Source of the DNA: Posidonia oceanica
Lineage: Eukaryota; Streptophyta; Magnoliopsida; Alismatales; Posidoniaceae
DNA length: 64,000 nt
Direction: 5' to 3'
Assembly (NCBI GenBank): GCA_037176725.1
Contig: JAZBRS010000029.1
Location: 124,777,001 to 124,841,000, forward strand
The notes under the pieces are model-generated. The model ran no database searches. It was not told where the DNA came from and worked only from the letters and a program-made list of their open reading frames with translations. This document shows positions 44,220 to 55,181 of this stretch, piece by piece (the first letter of the stretch is position 1; each line of letters starts with the position of its first letter). Both the position numbers and the translations under genes were made by a program.

Positions 44220-44700
44220 TGCAAATGCAAGCGATAAAGCAAAACAGCGGTAAACAATGCAATACAAGTGACATGCAAGGGAAAACAAAAGCAGACGCGG
44301 AAAACGGTGCGAATGCAAGCGATGTACAAAAGAAAACAAGGCGGGCACGCAAAATGGTGCAAATGCATGCGGTATGCAAAGAAAACAAAGTGGGCATGTA
44401 AAATGATGCAAATGCAAGCGAAAACGAATGCGGACACACAAAATGGTGCAAATGCAAGCAAAAACGAATGCGGGCATGCAAAACGATGCAAATGCAAGCG
44501 GTATACAAAGAAAACAAAGTGGGCATGTAAAACGATGCAAATGCAAGTGAAAACGAATGCGGGCACGCAAAACTGTGCAAATGCAAAAGAAAACAAATGC
44601 AAACAAGCAAAACAATGCAAGTGCAGAAGAAAACAAATGCGGGCACACAAAACGATGCAAATGCAAGCAACAGGCGAAGGAAAAGCAAAAGTGGGTGCGG
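44220..44700. repeat. ATGCAAATGCAAGC tandem repeat in LTR of A
   Basis: Units of roughly 50-60 bp built from AAAACGATGCAAATGCAAGC and GAAAACGAATGCGGGCA words. The open frames here on either strand are products of the repeat. Confidence 0.75.
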
Positions 44701-45359
44701 CAAAACCTAATCCACATGCATGAGAAGACAGAATGCGAAAACAATGCATGCAATGTAAATGATAAGGCAATGAATGCTATGCAGTGCTTCAGATGGGCTT
44801 ATCTTGAGAATCTGAGGCCTGATCTGAGTTAACTTTGGTTTAAATGAAAGATCATTCAACCGGAAAGACCTAGATAGTTAGATCGTGAAGATCCAACGAT
44901 CCAATCGAAAGTTATTCAGAAAACCAGTTAGATGGCTCAAGGGCCAGAAAAAGTGGGCTAAATAGGGATCTAAGTGCAAAATTAGCCCTACGTGTGTGCA
45001 AATGCAAGGTGTCTTACATGCAAGGGAGCTAACAATGCCTAAAATGATGCTATAGTGCAATATGCAATGATATGGGATGCAATGCATGCAGAAGTGCAAA
45101 TGCAGGGACCTATGTGCAATTAAGGAAAACTGTAGGGGCTTACATGCAAAATTTCCCTATGTGTGTGCAAAACAGGGTGAGTACATGCAAGGATGCTAAT
45201 GTAGCAATGCATGGGCAGAATGCAAAGTTAATAGCAAGATATGCATGCAAAAATGCAAGAAAGGACCTAAATGCAGTTTTTGAAAACATGCAGGACCTAA
45301 GTGCAATGCAAAGGAAGTGTGCAAACATGCAAAAGTTGGAAAATATGGACTGACATGCA

Positions 45360-46250
45360 ATTTGCAAAAACAGTTGGGCTTTAATGCAATGCAATATGGT
45401 TTAAAATGCCATTTAAATGATGCATGTATGCAAAAAGGACTTAAATGCAAATAAAACAAGTTTTTGGACTTTTATGCAATGCAATAAGATAAAAACCAAA
45501 TTTAAATGCCATGGATGAATGCTCTGAGGACTGATTTGCAATTAAAACATGATTTTGGTTTTTTTAGCAATGCAATATGGTTTAAACATGATTTAAATGA
45601 ATGATTCAAAGCAAAATGGACTAATATGCAATTAAAATATTTTTATGGGTTTTTCTGCAATGCAATATAGTTTTAAAACATGTTTTAAATGAAATCTACA
45701 ACTGAGCAGGACTGATGTGCAAATAAAACAAAAAGCAGGGCAAAAAATGCAATAGAATAAGGTAAAATATGATATTTAAATGCTGTGAATGCATGCTTTG
45801 GACTAAAATGCAAATAAAGTAAAATACATGATTAAAAATGCAATGCAATATGGTAAACATGCTATTTAAATGAACTGATATACAAACAGAGGACTTACAT
45901 GCAAATAAAATATAACACAGAATTAAAGATGCAATGTAATATGGTAAATATGCCATTTAAATGATATGCTAAACAAACAGAGGACTTACATGCAAATAAA
46001 ATATAACACAGAATAAAGAATGCAATGCAATATAGTTTATATGCCATTTAAATGAATTGATCAACTGGCATAGGACTGGAATACAATAAAAACAAACCTA
46101 GGGACCTAAATGCAATGCATGCTTTAAACTAACATTTCAATGATTTTAAATGAATATATGAAGGACCTGCATGCAACTAAAATAAGTACTGGACCAGACT
46201 GCAATGCAATAAGATTTAAATCCAAATTTAAATGAATTTGAAACCACAGC
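45360..46250. repeat. AT-rich degenerate tandem repeat in LTR of A
   Basis: Units of about 90-120 bp with TGCAATGCAATATGGT and the palindrome ATTTAAAT, repeated eight or nine times with decay. Confidence 0.7.
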
Positions 46251-47769
46251 AGGACCCAAAAGCAAATAAAATAAATTGCAGCATTTTAATCTAATGCACC
46301 AAACCAAACAAAAATAAAAACCATATATAGCTACAGTACTACAGTGTCGCTCGACATTGCAGCACCTTCGCCGGGGAAGAAGGGCTGCGCGGCGACGGAG
46401 CGGCATGCGGGAGGCTGGCCTGAGGCCCAGGGATGCTGGAGGCGGTCCGTCCGGAGGCGCCAGTGGCTTCGGCGGTTGCTGGTGTGCCCTGCCGGCCTAG
46501 CTGGTTTTCAGTAGAGGAAATCGAAAGCGGAGGAGGCGCAGAGGGCTACTGCGATGCACGGAGGCTACTGGGCGAGCTTCCCGGTGCTCAGGCGAAGCTC
46601 AAGGTGCTGATGCGGAGGCGCTGCGGTGGCGGAGGCAGTCGGTCGACCTCAGCGGCTATTGCAGAGGAGGAAGAGGACAGGAGCTAGGGGCTGCGGAAAG
46701 GGCCAGGCAGTGTTGGACCTGCTTCCTGAAGGTCCGACGAAGGTCTGGGGAAGATCCGGAGGCCTGGGGAGGTGCGGAGCACCAGGTCGAACTTGGTGGA
46801 GGACTCCGATGGTTGCAGAGGCGAAGGAGGTGCATGGGGCTGCGGCGATGCACGAAGGCTGCTGGACGAGCTTCCCAATGCTCAAGTGAAGCTTAGGGGA
46901 GGCTCCAGAGCGACGGAGGAGGCCTGGAACGCACGGCACGCGGCGACGAAGCTCAGTGCTCGTCAGGGAAGACAACACTGTAGCAGTGGAGCTGATTTCC
47001 TAGGCTAGGCCTCTAAACTTACTCCTAACGATCTAGAAAGCTTCATAGACATGCACGGAGGCTAAAAGTACAGTTGGTTACCTATGACGATGGCCGGCGC
47101 GTGCTGGCAACGTCGAGTTGCCTCTGACAGAGCAGACGGAGCTCGCTACGGTGCTGCGGAGGTCGAAGGAGGCGTGCGGCGATCGGAGGTAGCTCCTGGC
47201 ATCCTGGCGGAGGTCTGGAGCTATCCAGAAGTGGATTGTGCCACTCTGGAAGGGAATGCGGTTTTTTGGGTGCTCTCTGGCTATGCTGGCTCTCTCCGGC
47301 TAGGCGGCTCTCTGGGCTGCTGTGAAACTGGTTCTGGGATCGTGGGGATGTGAGGAAAGGGATGGTGGTCGTGCGTGAGGCTGTGGGTAGCTCGAGTGCT
47401 CGGAGAGGAAGGAGGAGGTTACTGTGCTGGTAGGAGAGGGGAATTCTGCTCTGGGAAGTGCTGTGCATGCTGTGCTTCTGAATTGCCGACCCTTGTGCAT
47501 TGGAGAGGATTGGGTTTTGGTCTGTGCAGGCAATTGAGTGGGCATGGGTGTGCAGAAGGGAATGGGGATGGGTTGCAGGTCTGGCAGTGGCTGTAGAGGT
47601 GCACAAGGTGGTTTTGTGAGATGGCCACTGCCGGACGATGGCGTGGGCATCTCCAGGCAATGAGTGGGTGCAGAGGAGGCATGTCGGCGGCTGTGCAGCG
47701 TGGAGCAGAGGCTGTGAGGGGCTGTGTGTGCATGGGGTGGAGTGTTGCAGAATTTGAAGCAGGCGGGAG

Positions 47770-48540
47770 AAGGAGGAAGGAGAGGAGAAGGATCGTGGGT
47801 TGGGGAGAAAAATCGGAGAGAAAAAGGAAGGAGGAAAGTGGGCCTGGCCCGCGGGAAAAGAAAAAAGAAAAGAAAAAAATGCTGGGCCGGGCTAGAGGAA
47901 TAGGAAGAGAAAGAAAAGAAAGAAAGAAAGAAATAAGGAAGGAAAAGAAAGAAGGAGGGAAGGAAAGGAGGAGAGAAAGAAAGAAAAGGAAAGGGGGGAG
48001 AAGCTGGTGGGCTAGGTCTGGCCCAAAAGAAAAATGGAAATAAAAGATGGGGGTAGTGGGCTGGACTAGAGGAATAGTGCTGGAAGAAGAAAAATAAAAA
48101 GGAAAGAAGAGGGAAATAGAGAAGGAAAGAGAAGAAGGAAAGAGAGGAAGAAGAAGGAAAGGAAGGGGAGAAAAAAGAGAAGAAAGGTGGGGGAATTGGG
48201 CTGGGCTTGCGTGGAAGAAAAAAAAGAAGGAAATGGAGTGGGCTTGGGTTTTGGAAAAAAGAGAAAGAAATAAAGAAAAGGAAGAAGAAAGAAAGAATGA
48301 TGGAAAGAAAGAAAGAAGGATTGAAGGAAAGAGATAAAGGAAGGGCGAAGAAGTGGGCTTGGGCCTTGGAGAAAGATGGTGGAAAAAGAAGTGGAAAAAG
48401 AAAAGAAAGGGGAGAAGGGAGGTGGGTTGGGCTTGGAAGAAAGGAGGAAAAAAACGGAGAAAAGGAGAGGGAAAAAGGAAGAAGAAGAGGAAGAAAGAAA
48501 GGAAGAAGAAGGGAAAGGAGGCTTGGGCTTGGGCTTGTGC
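47770..48540. repeat. Purine-rich (GA) tract in LTR of A
   Basis: About 770 bp in which the + strand is overwhelmingly A and G (GAAAGAAAGAAAG, GGAAGAAGAAG), broken by short GGGCTTGGGC words. Predicted Lys/Arg/Glu-rich peptides are artefacts. Such tracts can form triplex DNA. Confidence 0.85.
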
Positions 48541-48720
48541 CTGGAAGGGGGTGACCTAGGATTTAACCTAGGGTTTAGGAAATGCTAACCTAGGGGTTAA
48601 CCTAGGGTTTAGGAGTGCAAACCTAGGGATTAACTTAGGGCTTTGGAGATGCTGACCTAGAGTTTTCTAGGGTTTTAACCTAGAGTTTTCTAGGGTTTTT
48701 GGATCCGAAAGAAGGGTGCT
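48540..48720 (-). promoter_or_regulatory. Telo-box-like motif cluster near the 5' end of the A LTR
   Basis: Several AACCTAGGGTTT/CTAGGGTTTT words, that is AAACCCTAG on the element's sense strand, about 100-250 bp inside the LTR. A single such word lies at the same place in the B and C LTRs. Telo-boxes are known in promoters of plant growth genes; a role here is inference. Confidence 0.45.
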
Positions 48721-48792
48721 ATTTGGGCCAGGAAAAAGGTTTGCAGAGAGAACCACCAAATTGGCATGTCAATATGGGGTGTCTACACATGG

Positions 48793-49165
48793 TTTTTGCT
48801 AAGCTTTGCATGGTTTATAAAATGCATGTTGCATACCGCCTTAGGCGAATATAAATCGGCGTTTTACGCCAACATTTAGCCACACAAGAGTGGAAAGTCA
48901 AGAAAGACCGATTCCTCGGGCGGGTCGGGAGTGCCTAACACCTTCCCCACACGTAATAGGAGTCCTCACCCTTTCTTTGGACCCGTATGACCCCTTTTGC
49001 CTTCATCCTTGGCGTGAGTCATATATTTTGCATAGCATTGCATTCATCTACATATTTTCTATGCTTTTCCTCGATTTTCCTCATCTTTCCATTAATAGAG
49101 TAGGTGGCGACTCTATTTTTGTCTTATCGTTTTGCTTTCCTTCTTCGCATCGTCATCCGTGAAGT
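48793..49165 (+). mobile_element. Element D: + strand LTR fragment (R/U5 region)
   Basis: On the + strand this matches the reverse complement of the R region of the B and C LTRs: GTGCCTAACACCTTC, AGGAGTCCTCACCCTTTCT, GGCGTGAGTCATA, then GGTGGCGACTCTATTTTTGTC. It is therefore an LTR in the opposite orientation, interrupted on the left by element A. Homology is lost near 49,165 before the LTR end, where PMD coding sequence begins. Confidence 0.75.
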
Positions 49166-51226
49166 ACCTCTTCTCTTTCGGACCCCCTCTGGTCAAGATC
49201 CGTAGGATCAGGCATTCACACTATTACACTCGTGTCAACATCAGATGGTTGAAGGAGCGTCTTGATGTCCTCTTGCTTGCTGATGTTGCTCTTCCAAGCG
49301 TAGCTGATCAGCAGCTACGAGTTTTCCTTTCCATTTTCTTCCACTGACTGTTCTTCGGTACTTCCTCTCAGATGTTGCATGCCAGTTTTGCTCCCTTACT
49401 TTTGGATGTGGAGAGGATTGGCTCGTATTCCTGGGGCTCGGCCGTGCTGGCTTACCTCATCTCTCGCCTAGAGGCCTTCTCTATGGGGCAGACCCGCTCC
49501 CTTTCTAGTTGCTTGCCCCTTTTCCAGGTTTGTGCTTTAATTTACTGTCTATCTTTCTGTTTGCTTGTTTCTGATTTGAAATTGCTTCTCTATGTGGCAG
49601 ACTTGGATTTTTGAGCGCTTCTTGTATCTGAGGCCTGCCGTTCCTAGGGATGGTCCCGTCAAGTTCCTCGGGCTTGACGGTGGAGCGATGTGCAACTGGC
49701 TCCCGAGAGGCTCCAACCTGTTAGGCACTTTGGCCGCTTTCTGCTAGAGGTCCTCCCTGAGGAGTGGGTAAGTCCTTGTACTTAGTCTTTTCCTTTTCTA
49801 TACAGTATTTGCTTGTGTTCTGACTAAGTCGTGCTGCAGGTTGTCTAGAGACCCTACATGGATGGCGAGCACGCCGCTGAGGAGCCTGTTGCACGTGGTT
49901 CCCACCTGTTCTTTCGAGAGTGCTGGCTCTTCAGCATTTTCCTATGCCGCTTCAGTCAGGTGGGCCGTGCCTTGAGATAGTTTGGCCTGCAGCAAATCAT
50001 CCCGAGGTCTGGCCCTTTGGCTCGTTCCCTTGGGTCATCCCGAGGGGGGCAGTTGGATACTCCTCGGCTGTTTGCAGCTCAGCTTGAGGATTGGCGCTCT
50101 AGCGGTACTGCTCCTCCTTCTAATGGCTCGGCAGACACTGAGGTGGCGTGGAAGACTTGGTTTGATGCTACTTTTGCTCAATTGATAGTCTTCCATCGCT
50201 CCCTCTTCACAGTCACTCCAACGTGCCGATGGGCGTTGGCTTCCGTGCGAGTAGTAGTGTTAGTACTCTCCAACGAGAGCTGGCGGCTGCCCATGGCCGT
50301 ATTCAGGAGCTGGTAAGTAATTTCTTTTGAGTTCTTTCTTTTATTACTTCTTTACTTACGCCTCTTCCTTTGTTGCACAGATGGCTGCCTCAGAGGGTAT
50401 GACGGAGGCAGTTAGGACCCAGCAGCGGTAGTCCTCTTTGAGGATTGAGGAGCAAGTGCGGGAGAGAGACGAGCAGTTGTCTCGACTACGCGAATTTCAA
50501 GCGCGAGTGAGTCTTGCCCCTTCCCTTTTATTTGCTTGCTCCTGCTTTTGGCTATTTACTGATATTATCTGCTTTGGTGTAGGCCGAGGGTGCCTCGACT
50601 AGTGCAGAGCCTCCTCCTACTGCTGTTGTAGAGCTAGCTGCTTCTTGTTTCGGGGGCCTGCTTGATGAGGAGGCTCGGGCCCGCAACTCGGAGGTATTTC
50701 TACTCTTTTCTTGCTTTAGGCACATGTCCTCTAGCTTACATGATTTTTCTTTGCAGATTCAGGCAATGATGGACATGATCCATACATCTCCAGCTACTGG
50801 ACCCATGCAGAGCCAACTCGATGATGCTTTAGGGCGTGTTGAGGAGCTGCAAGAGCGTCTTAGCCAGCTGGAGCGAGAGCGCGAGAGCCGCATCAAGGAG
50901 TTAGAGGCTCGTGTGGCTGCGGTGGAGTTTGAGGCGGACTCCACAAGAAGGATAACTCCCTTTTTCTTTTCTTTTTTGCTTGAGCACATTGATTACTACT
51001 AGCCTTCTTGTTTAAGTGTTCTAACTCTGGGACTGTTGTCTTCTTTACTGCAGCTGAGCATTGGTCATAGCCAGCGGATGTAGGAATTGGAGGCACAGTT
51101 GGTGCAAGCTCAGGCGGCAGTTGCGGTGATTCTTCCTGATGCTGACATTCCTGGTCTGGTTGCTGTAGCCCCGACAGTGTCAGCGCACTCCAGAGTCCTG
51201 TTGGCCGAGCAGATTGCGAGAGCGTG
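49166..51226 (+). pseudogene. PMD unit 1: plant mobile domain pseudogene, 5' truncated, spliced structure
   Basis: PMD proteins (Pfam PF10536 type) are found in plant genes such as MAIN and in many transposable elements; their molecular activity is unclear. Visible blocks: VNIRWLKERLDVL, then DVERIGSYSWGSAVLAYLIS and LPLFQ ending the first exon (49,527). A 73-bp intron (49,528-49,600) and TWIFERF follow. After another intron (49,768-49,839), RPYMDGEHA and FSQVGRALR*FGLQQIIPR match the PMD end. Later exons (50,381-50,506; 50,583-50,693; 50,757 on) encode a coiled coil (GRVEELQERLSQLERERESR). Introns have GT..AG ends. Stops include TGA near 49,345 and TAG at 49,846-49,848; the N-terminal third is replaced by LTR D. 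Confidence 0.8.
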
Positions 51227-51721
51227 ATCTTCCTCTCATCTTGGGCTACTTCGTTCTGTACTGAGGGGGTCTCGGGAGAGGAGCTAGAGTCAGGCGACAT
51301 CTTCGGTTGCGCAGCCTACACTGAGGCTTCCAGATGGTGGACGTGAGGGTTGTGGATATGGGGTTTTGGGTGTGAGGTGAAAAGGAAGATGATGAGGGAG
51401 GTTTTGGGGAAGAAGAGGCTTCTTTTGGCTCTCTCTTGCTCGCTCTATCTTCTCTTTCTCGAGGTCCCCTTTTTTTGTATCCGACTCCGTCACTCCACGT
51501 GTGATGGAATCGGTGTGATCGCCACTCTTAGTTCACTTTCGTCGGTCCTCGAGACGTCTTTGGGGACATGTAGTGTGGTTGCGGGTTCAGCTACCTTGGG
51601 ACAACGGCAGCGTTGCCCAAGGGTGCTCGTGCTTGGTAAGCTCTTTCTTCCTTCTTCCTCCTTGTATGACAAACGTTAGCAAAGCAAAACAAACAAAACA
51701 ATATAAAGATGGATCAATATG
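51227..51721. other. Intergenic stretch between PMD unit 1 and LTR E
   Basis: Contains the 3' flank of PMD unit 1 and AT-rich sequence near 51,690-51,720. ATATG at 51,717-51,721 would be the outer target-site duplication of E. No gene is visible. Confidence 0.5.
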
Positions 51722-52163
51722 TGTAGTAACCTATCCAGGATTAGTAGAAAAGAAAATAAAGAAAACGTAGTGAGATACGTACCCGAGGGGTTTGATCCCC
51801 TCGGTTGCAACTAAAAGAGATGTATGCCTAGTTAAAATAATATATGAACTTGAAATAAAAATTCTTGATTATGCTACAGAATTAAACATGTGATATCAGA
51901 AATGAAAAGGAAACGAATTAAATAGAGTCTACTTTGTCTATGCACAAGGTGCAAACTGTGTTGATATGAAGCCAACAACGACAAAAGGATCTTCAAGCTT
52001 TTTCGAACACTCTCCTTCTTTCAAAAACTCTCTTCTCTCTTTCCATTCTTAAGGACCTCACTTCTCTAAGATTTTTAATCTCAAGAGCATGTGAGTTCCA
52101 AAAGTTTCTTAACTCCTTTTCTCTCTCAAAATTCCGGCCTTGAACTCAGTGGGGGTACCTTTG

Positions 52164-52171
52164 CTTTTATA
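52164..52171 (-). promoter_or_regulatory. TATA box of LTR E
   Basis: TATAAAAG on the minus strand, 65 bp downstream of the nearest dyad unit. Confidence 0.55.
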
Positions 52172-52235
52172 GAAGCAAGAGAGGAACAAAAAAGGACACA
52201 AATGCCAAGTCAGTAGAGTTTCTTGCTTCAGAAGT

Positions 52236-52291
52236 GTTATACACTGGAAACCCAGCGTATAACGTTATAAGTGAGAATACCCACGTATAAC
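52236..52291. repeat. 28-bp dyad cluster, LTR E (two units)
   Basis: Units 52,236-52,263 (GTTATACAC/GCGTATAAC) and 52,264-52,291 (GTTATAAGT/ACGTATAAC). The arm core is TATA instead of GGAC/GTCC, changed on both sides. Confidence 0.8.
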
Positions 52292-52464
52292 GACCTCCGA
52301 GGCATAACTGCCAGGATCAGAGAAGATTCTCCAATTAAGGAGTCTTTAAGTGTGATTAAACTTGGCTTTAATGGCTTTGACCGGTCAACAGGTTCGAAAG
52401 AAGGCAAAAACATGATTTTTGGATTAGGCCAAATAATGAAAGCTTTGGCTGACTGGGTTGCCAC

Positions 52465-52548
52465 GTTGGATGCTGGAAAACCAGCAGCCAAAGTTAGCCG
52501 CTGGGGAACCAGCAGCCAACGTTGTACGCTGAGAAGCCAGCGGACAAC
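52465..52548. repeat. 28-bp dyad cluster, LTR E (three units)
   Basis: Units start at 52,465, 52,493 and 52,521, exactly 28 bp apart. The last has GTTGTACGC with GCGGACAAC, where GTTGT and ACAAC match. Confidence 0.8.
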
Positions 52549-52757
52549 ACCCTTAATTAGTTTAACTTCCAAATTTTGTCAGGATGTGAAGAACACTCAG
52601 GTTACCAACATTTGGGGCTTAGATAGGGATAGCACTTTGGACTTCAGAGGAACATTTGGCTCAAGTGAGATTCAGGAATAAGTGGAGGGCTTCTAAGAGC
52701 GACCTAATGCAAGAGACTATCCTAACATGAAGGGAGTGCCAAAACGGGGTATCTATA

Positions 52758-52774
52758 GATTGCCCCTCCTTGAA
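52758..52774 (-). other. Polypurine tract of element E
   Basis: Minus strand CTTCAAGGAGGGGCAATC-like, directly upstream of the LTR; compare AGGGAGGGGCATT in element B. Confidence 0.7.
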
Positions 52775-52944
52775 GATGGCTTTGACACGAAGCTATCTAC
52801 AAGACGAGACGATACCCCCGTGTGGTGCTACATGGGGGTCCTAAATGAAATCCAATGCTTGCTGCCACCAGACTTGGACGGGACACAAAGAGGGTCAGCT
52901 AAAGAAACACGGCCAAGGGGATTGCCCATGGGGAACAAACTAAC
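52775..52944. other. 3' non-coding region of element E
   Basis: Unique sequence between the polypurine tract and the first array. No gene is visible. Confidence 0.5.
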
Positions 52945-53185
52945 GACATGCCATGGGGATGGCCCGTGGGAATCAAACTAAAGGACACTGCCATGGGGAT
53001 GGCCCATAGGGGTCAAACTTAAAGACATGCCACGGGGATTGCCCACGGGGGTCAAACTAAAAGACATGCCACGAGGATTGCCTGCAGGAGTCGAACTAAA
53101 AGACATGCCACGGGGATTGCCTGCGGGGGTCAAACTAAAAGACATGCCACAGGGATGGCCCGTGGGGGTCAAACTAACAGGATGG
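52945..53185. repeat. 39-bp tandem array, element E
   Basis: Six units of about 39 bp with GACATGCCACGGGGATTGCC...GGGGGTCAAACTAAA. Related to the 44-bp array at 54,581-55,012 (same GGGGATGGCCC core). Confidence 0.85.
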
Positions 53186-53804
53186 ATAGCTAATGATTCC
53201 GACGACCACTCAATGCGAATGCAGTACAATGTGAATGTAGTACAATGCGCTATGCATGGATGCGTGCTGACGGAAATGCAAAAGGAGTCATGATATGCAA
53301 TGCATGACCCTAGGTAATGAGGTTCCTCCATCATCATCGGTTTTAATTTGTATACCGGGTTGGCTCAGGAATTTTTCTCACCACCCAAGGCGGACTGACA
53401 CATGGGTGAATGCAATTTGTCGTGATCAGGTGCCCTTTCCTCAACTGTAGCCTACACTCTCCCAGGGGACCGTCGTCTCATGAGATGCGGGTTGGTGAGC
53501 GAGAGGTCCATGATGCTCCCAAGCAAAAGGGAAAATGATCTCTTCTCTGCCGACCGTGTTGGCTCTATTTGTCACAATTAGGTGTCCTTTCATTGAATGT
53601 TGCCTACATTCTCGACAGAAACCGTCATCTCGTGACCCGGAATCAATGAACGATGAGTCCATCAATACCGTTGGCGTTATTCGTCAGAATCAAGTGTCCT
53701 TTCATTGAATGTTGCCTACATTCTCGGTGGGGACCATCATCTTTTGACTCGGGAGTTAGTGAACAGGGGGTTCACTAATACCGTTGGCTTTAATTTGTTG
53801 ACCC
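53186..53804. repeat. About 120-bp tandem repeat, element E
   Basis: From about 53,340 three degenerate copies of roughly 120 bp share GTGTCCTTTCATTGAATGTT, GCCTACATTCTCG and ACCGTTGGC. Positions 53,186-53,340 show nothing recognisable. Confidence 0.7.
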
Positions 53805-54580
53805 GCTTGTGCTCCGAGGATCTCTCTACTGATTGGTTTTGCTTTGTTTGTCCGGTTGTGCTCCGGGATACTTGCTTTTGATTGGCTTGCTTTGTTTGTC
53901 CAGTTGCGCTCTGGGGATCTTTGCTTTGATGTCCCGGTTATGCTCCGAGGATCTTTGCTTTGATGTCCCGGTTGTGCTCCGGGGATCTTTGCTTTCGTGT
54001 CCCGGTTATGCTTCAGGGATCTTTCTTTGATTGGTTTGCTTTGTTATCCTGGTTGTGCTCTGGGGGTCTTTGCTTTGGTGTCCCGGTTATGCTCTGGGGA
54101 TCTTTGCTTTGATGTCCCGGTTATACTCCGGGGATCTTTGCTTTGGTGTCCCGGTTATGCTCCGGGGATCTTTCTTTGATTGGTTTGCTTTGTTATCCCG
54201 GTTGTGCTCCAGGGTTCTTTGCTTTGGTGTCCCGGTTATGCTCTGGGGATCTTTGCTTTGATGTCCCGGTTATGCTCCGGGGATCTTTGCTTTGGTGTCC
54301 CGGTTATGCTCCGGGGATCTTTCTTTGATTGGTTTGCTTTGTTATCCTGGTTGTGCTCCAGGGTTCTTTGCTTTGGTGTCCCGATTATGCTCCGGGGTCT
54401 TTGCTTTGATGTCTCGGTTATGCTCCAGGGTTCTTTGCTTTGGTTTGCTTTGTTATCCCGGTTGTGCTCCGGGGATCTTTCTTTGATTGGTTTGCTTTGT
54501 TATCCCGGTTGTGCTCCGGGGATCTTTCTTTGATTGGTTTGCTTTGTTATCCCGGTTGTGCTCCGGGGTTCTTTCTTGAT
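53805..54580. repeat. Variable 34-47-bp tandem array, element E
   Basis: About twenty units of CCCGGTTGTGCTCCGGGGATCTTT-type sequence with or without a TTGATTGGTTTGCTTTGTT insert. Each has a small hairpin, CCCGG-TTGTGCT-CCGGG. Variants with both arms changed occur (CCTGG/CCAGG at 54,346-54,362; CCAG/CTGG at 53,900-53,914). Open frames are artefacts. Confidence 0.85.
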
Positions 54581-55012
54581 TTGCCGAGGGGATTACCCAA
54601 GGGAGGCAGAAATAAAAACATGACATGCCAAGGGGATTGCCCAAGGGGATCGAAAATAAAAACATGACGTGCCTAGGGGATGGCCCAAGGGAGTCGAAAA
54701 CAATAACATGGCGTGCCTTGGGGATGGCCCAAGGGAGTCGAAAATAAAAACATGACGTGCCTAGGGGATGGCCCAAGGGAGTCGAAAACAATAACATGAC
54801 GTGCCTAGGGGATGGCCCAAGGGAGTCGAAAATAAAAACATGACGTGCCTAGGGGATGGTCCAAGGGAGTCGAAAATAAAAACATGACGTGCCTAGGGGA
54901 TGGTCCAAGGGAGTTGAAAATAAAAACATGACGTGCCTAGGAGATGGCCCAAGGGAGTCGAAAATAAAAACATGACGTGCCTTGGGGATGGCCCAAGGGA
55001 GTCAAAAAGGAT
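54581..55012. repeat. 44-bp tandem array, element E
   Basis: About ten units of ACGTGCCTAGGGGATGGCCC followed by AAGGGAGTCGAAAATAAAAACATG. In some units CCTTGGG and CCCAAGG form a perfect stem around GATGG (about 54,716-54,734). Confidence 0.85.
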
Positions 55013-55097
55013 ACTTCTTTGGCTTTGCTTGCTTTGTTGACTCGATTGTGCTCCGGGGTTCTTTCTTGATGTTCTGCTCTCAATTCTGCTTTGACTC

Positions 55098-55181
55098 GTT
55101 GGACGCTTGATTGTTAGCATTCAACGTTGGATGCTTGAAGAACCGTGGCTAACGTTGGACGGCATTACGGCCACGTATAAC
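55098..55181. repeat. 28-bp dyad cluster upstream of DUF7745 unit 1 (three units)
   Basis: Units start at 55,098, 55,126 and 55,154, with arms GTTGGACGC/GCATTCAAC, GTTGGATGC/GTGGCTAAC and GTTGGACGG/ACGTATAAC. About 200 bp upstream of the ATG at 55,377. Confidence 0.8.

Larger units (their letters stand above)
43626..48787 (-). mobile_element. 5' LTR of element A (5.2 kb)
   Basis: From TGTAGTAATC (43,626), next to a PBS, to GGGGTGTCTACA (48,787), 5,162 bp. The R/U5 end resembles that of B and C (CCTAGGATGAAGG, AAGGACTCCTGTTACGCACG) but lacks the GTGTTAGGCACC word. The U3 part is unrelated: repeats of ATGCAAATGCAAGC, AT-rich units, a GC-rich stretch (46,360-47,000), and a 0.7-kb purine tract. 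No GTTGGACGC dyad clusters are present. The likely target-site duplication CATGG is at 48,788-48,792; its partner is outside the window. Confidence 0.85.
51722..52757 (-). mobile_element. LTR of element E (about 1 kb)
   Basis: Runs from TGTAGTAAC (51,722) to GGGGTATCTATA (52,757), followed on the internal side by a polypurine tract, so it is the 3' LTR of a minus-strand element. It is much shorter than the LTRs of A-C. It has a minus-strand TATA box and two clusters of 28-bp dyad units between the TATA box and the LTR 5' end, that is in the promoter region. Confidence 0.75.

Noticed and set aside
44194..44770. Three overlapping minus frames of 169-184 codons
   Set aside because: Products of the ATGCAAATGC repeat in the LTR of A; all three frames are open at once.
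46433..47660. GC-rich frames in the LTR of A (84-192 codons)
   Set aside because: No recognisable domain, open on both strands, located inside an LTR U3; possibly a captured fragment but I cannot support it.
47621..48588. Lys/Arg/Glu-rich + strand frames
   Set aside because: Purine tract translated; no domain.
53833..54797. Frames of 60-117 codons on both strands
   Set aside because: Tandem arrays of element E.
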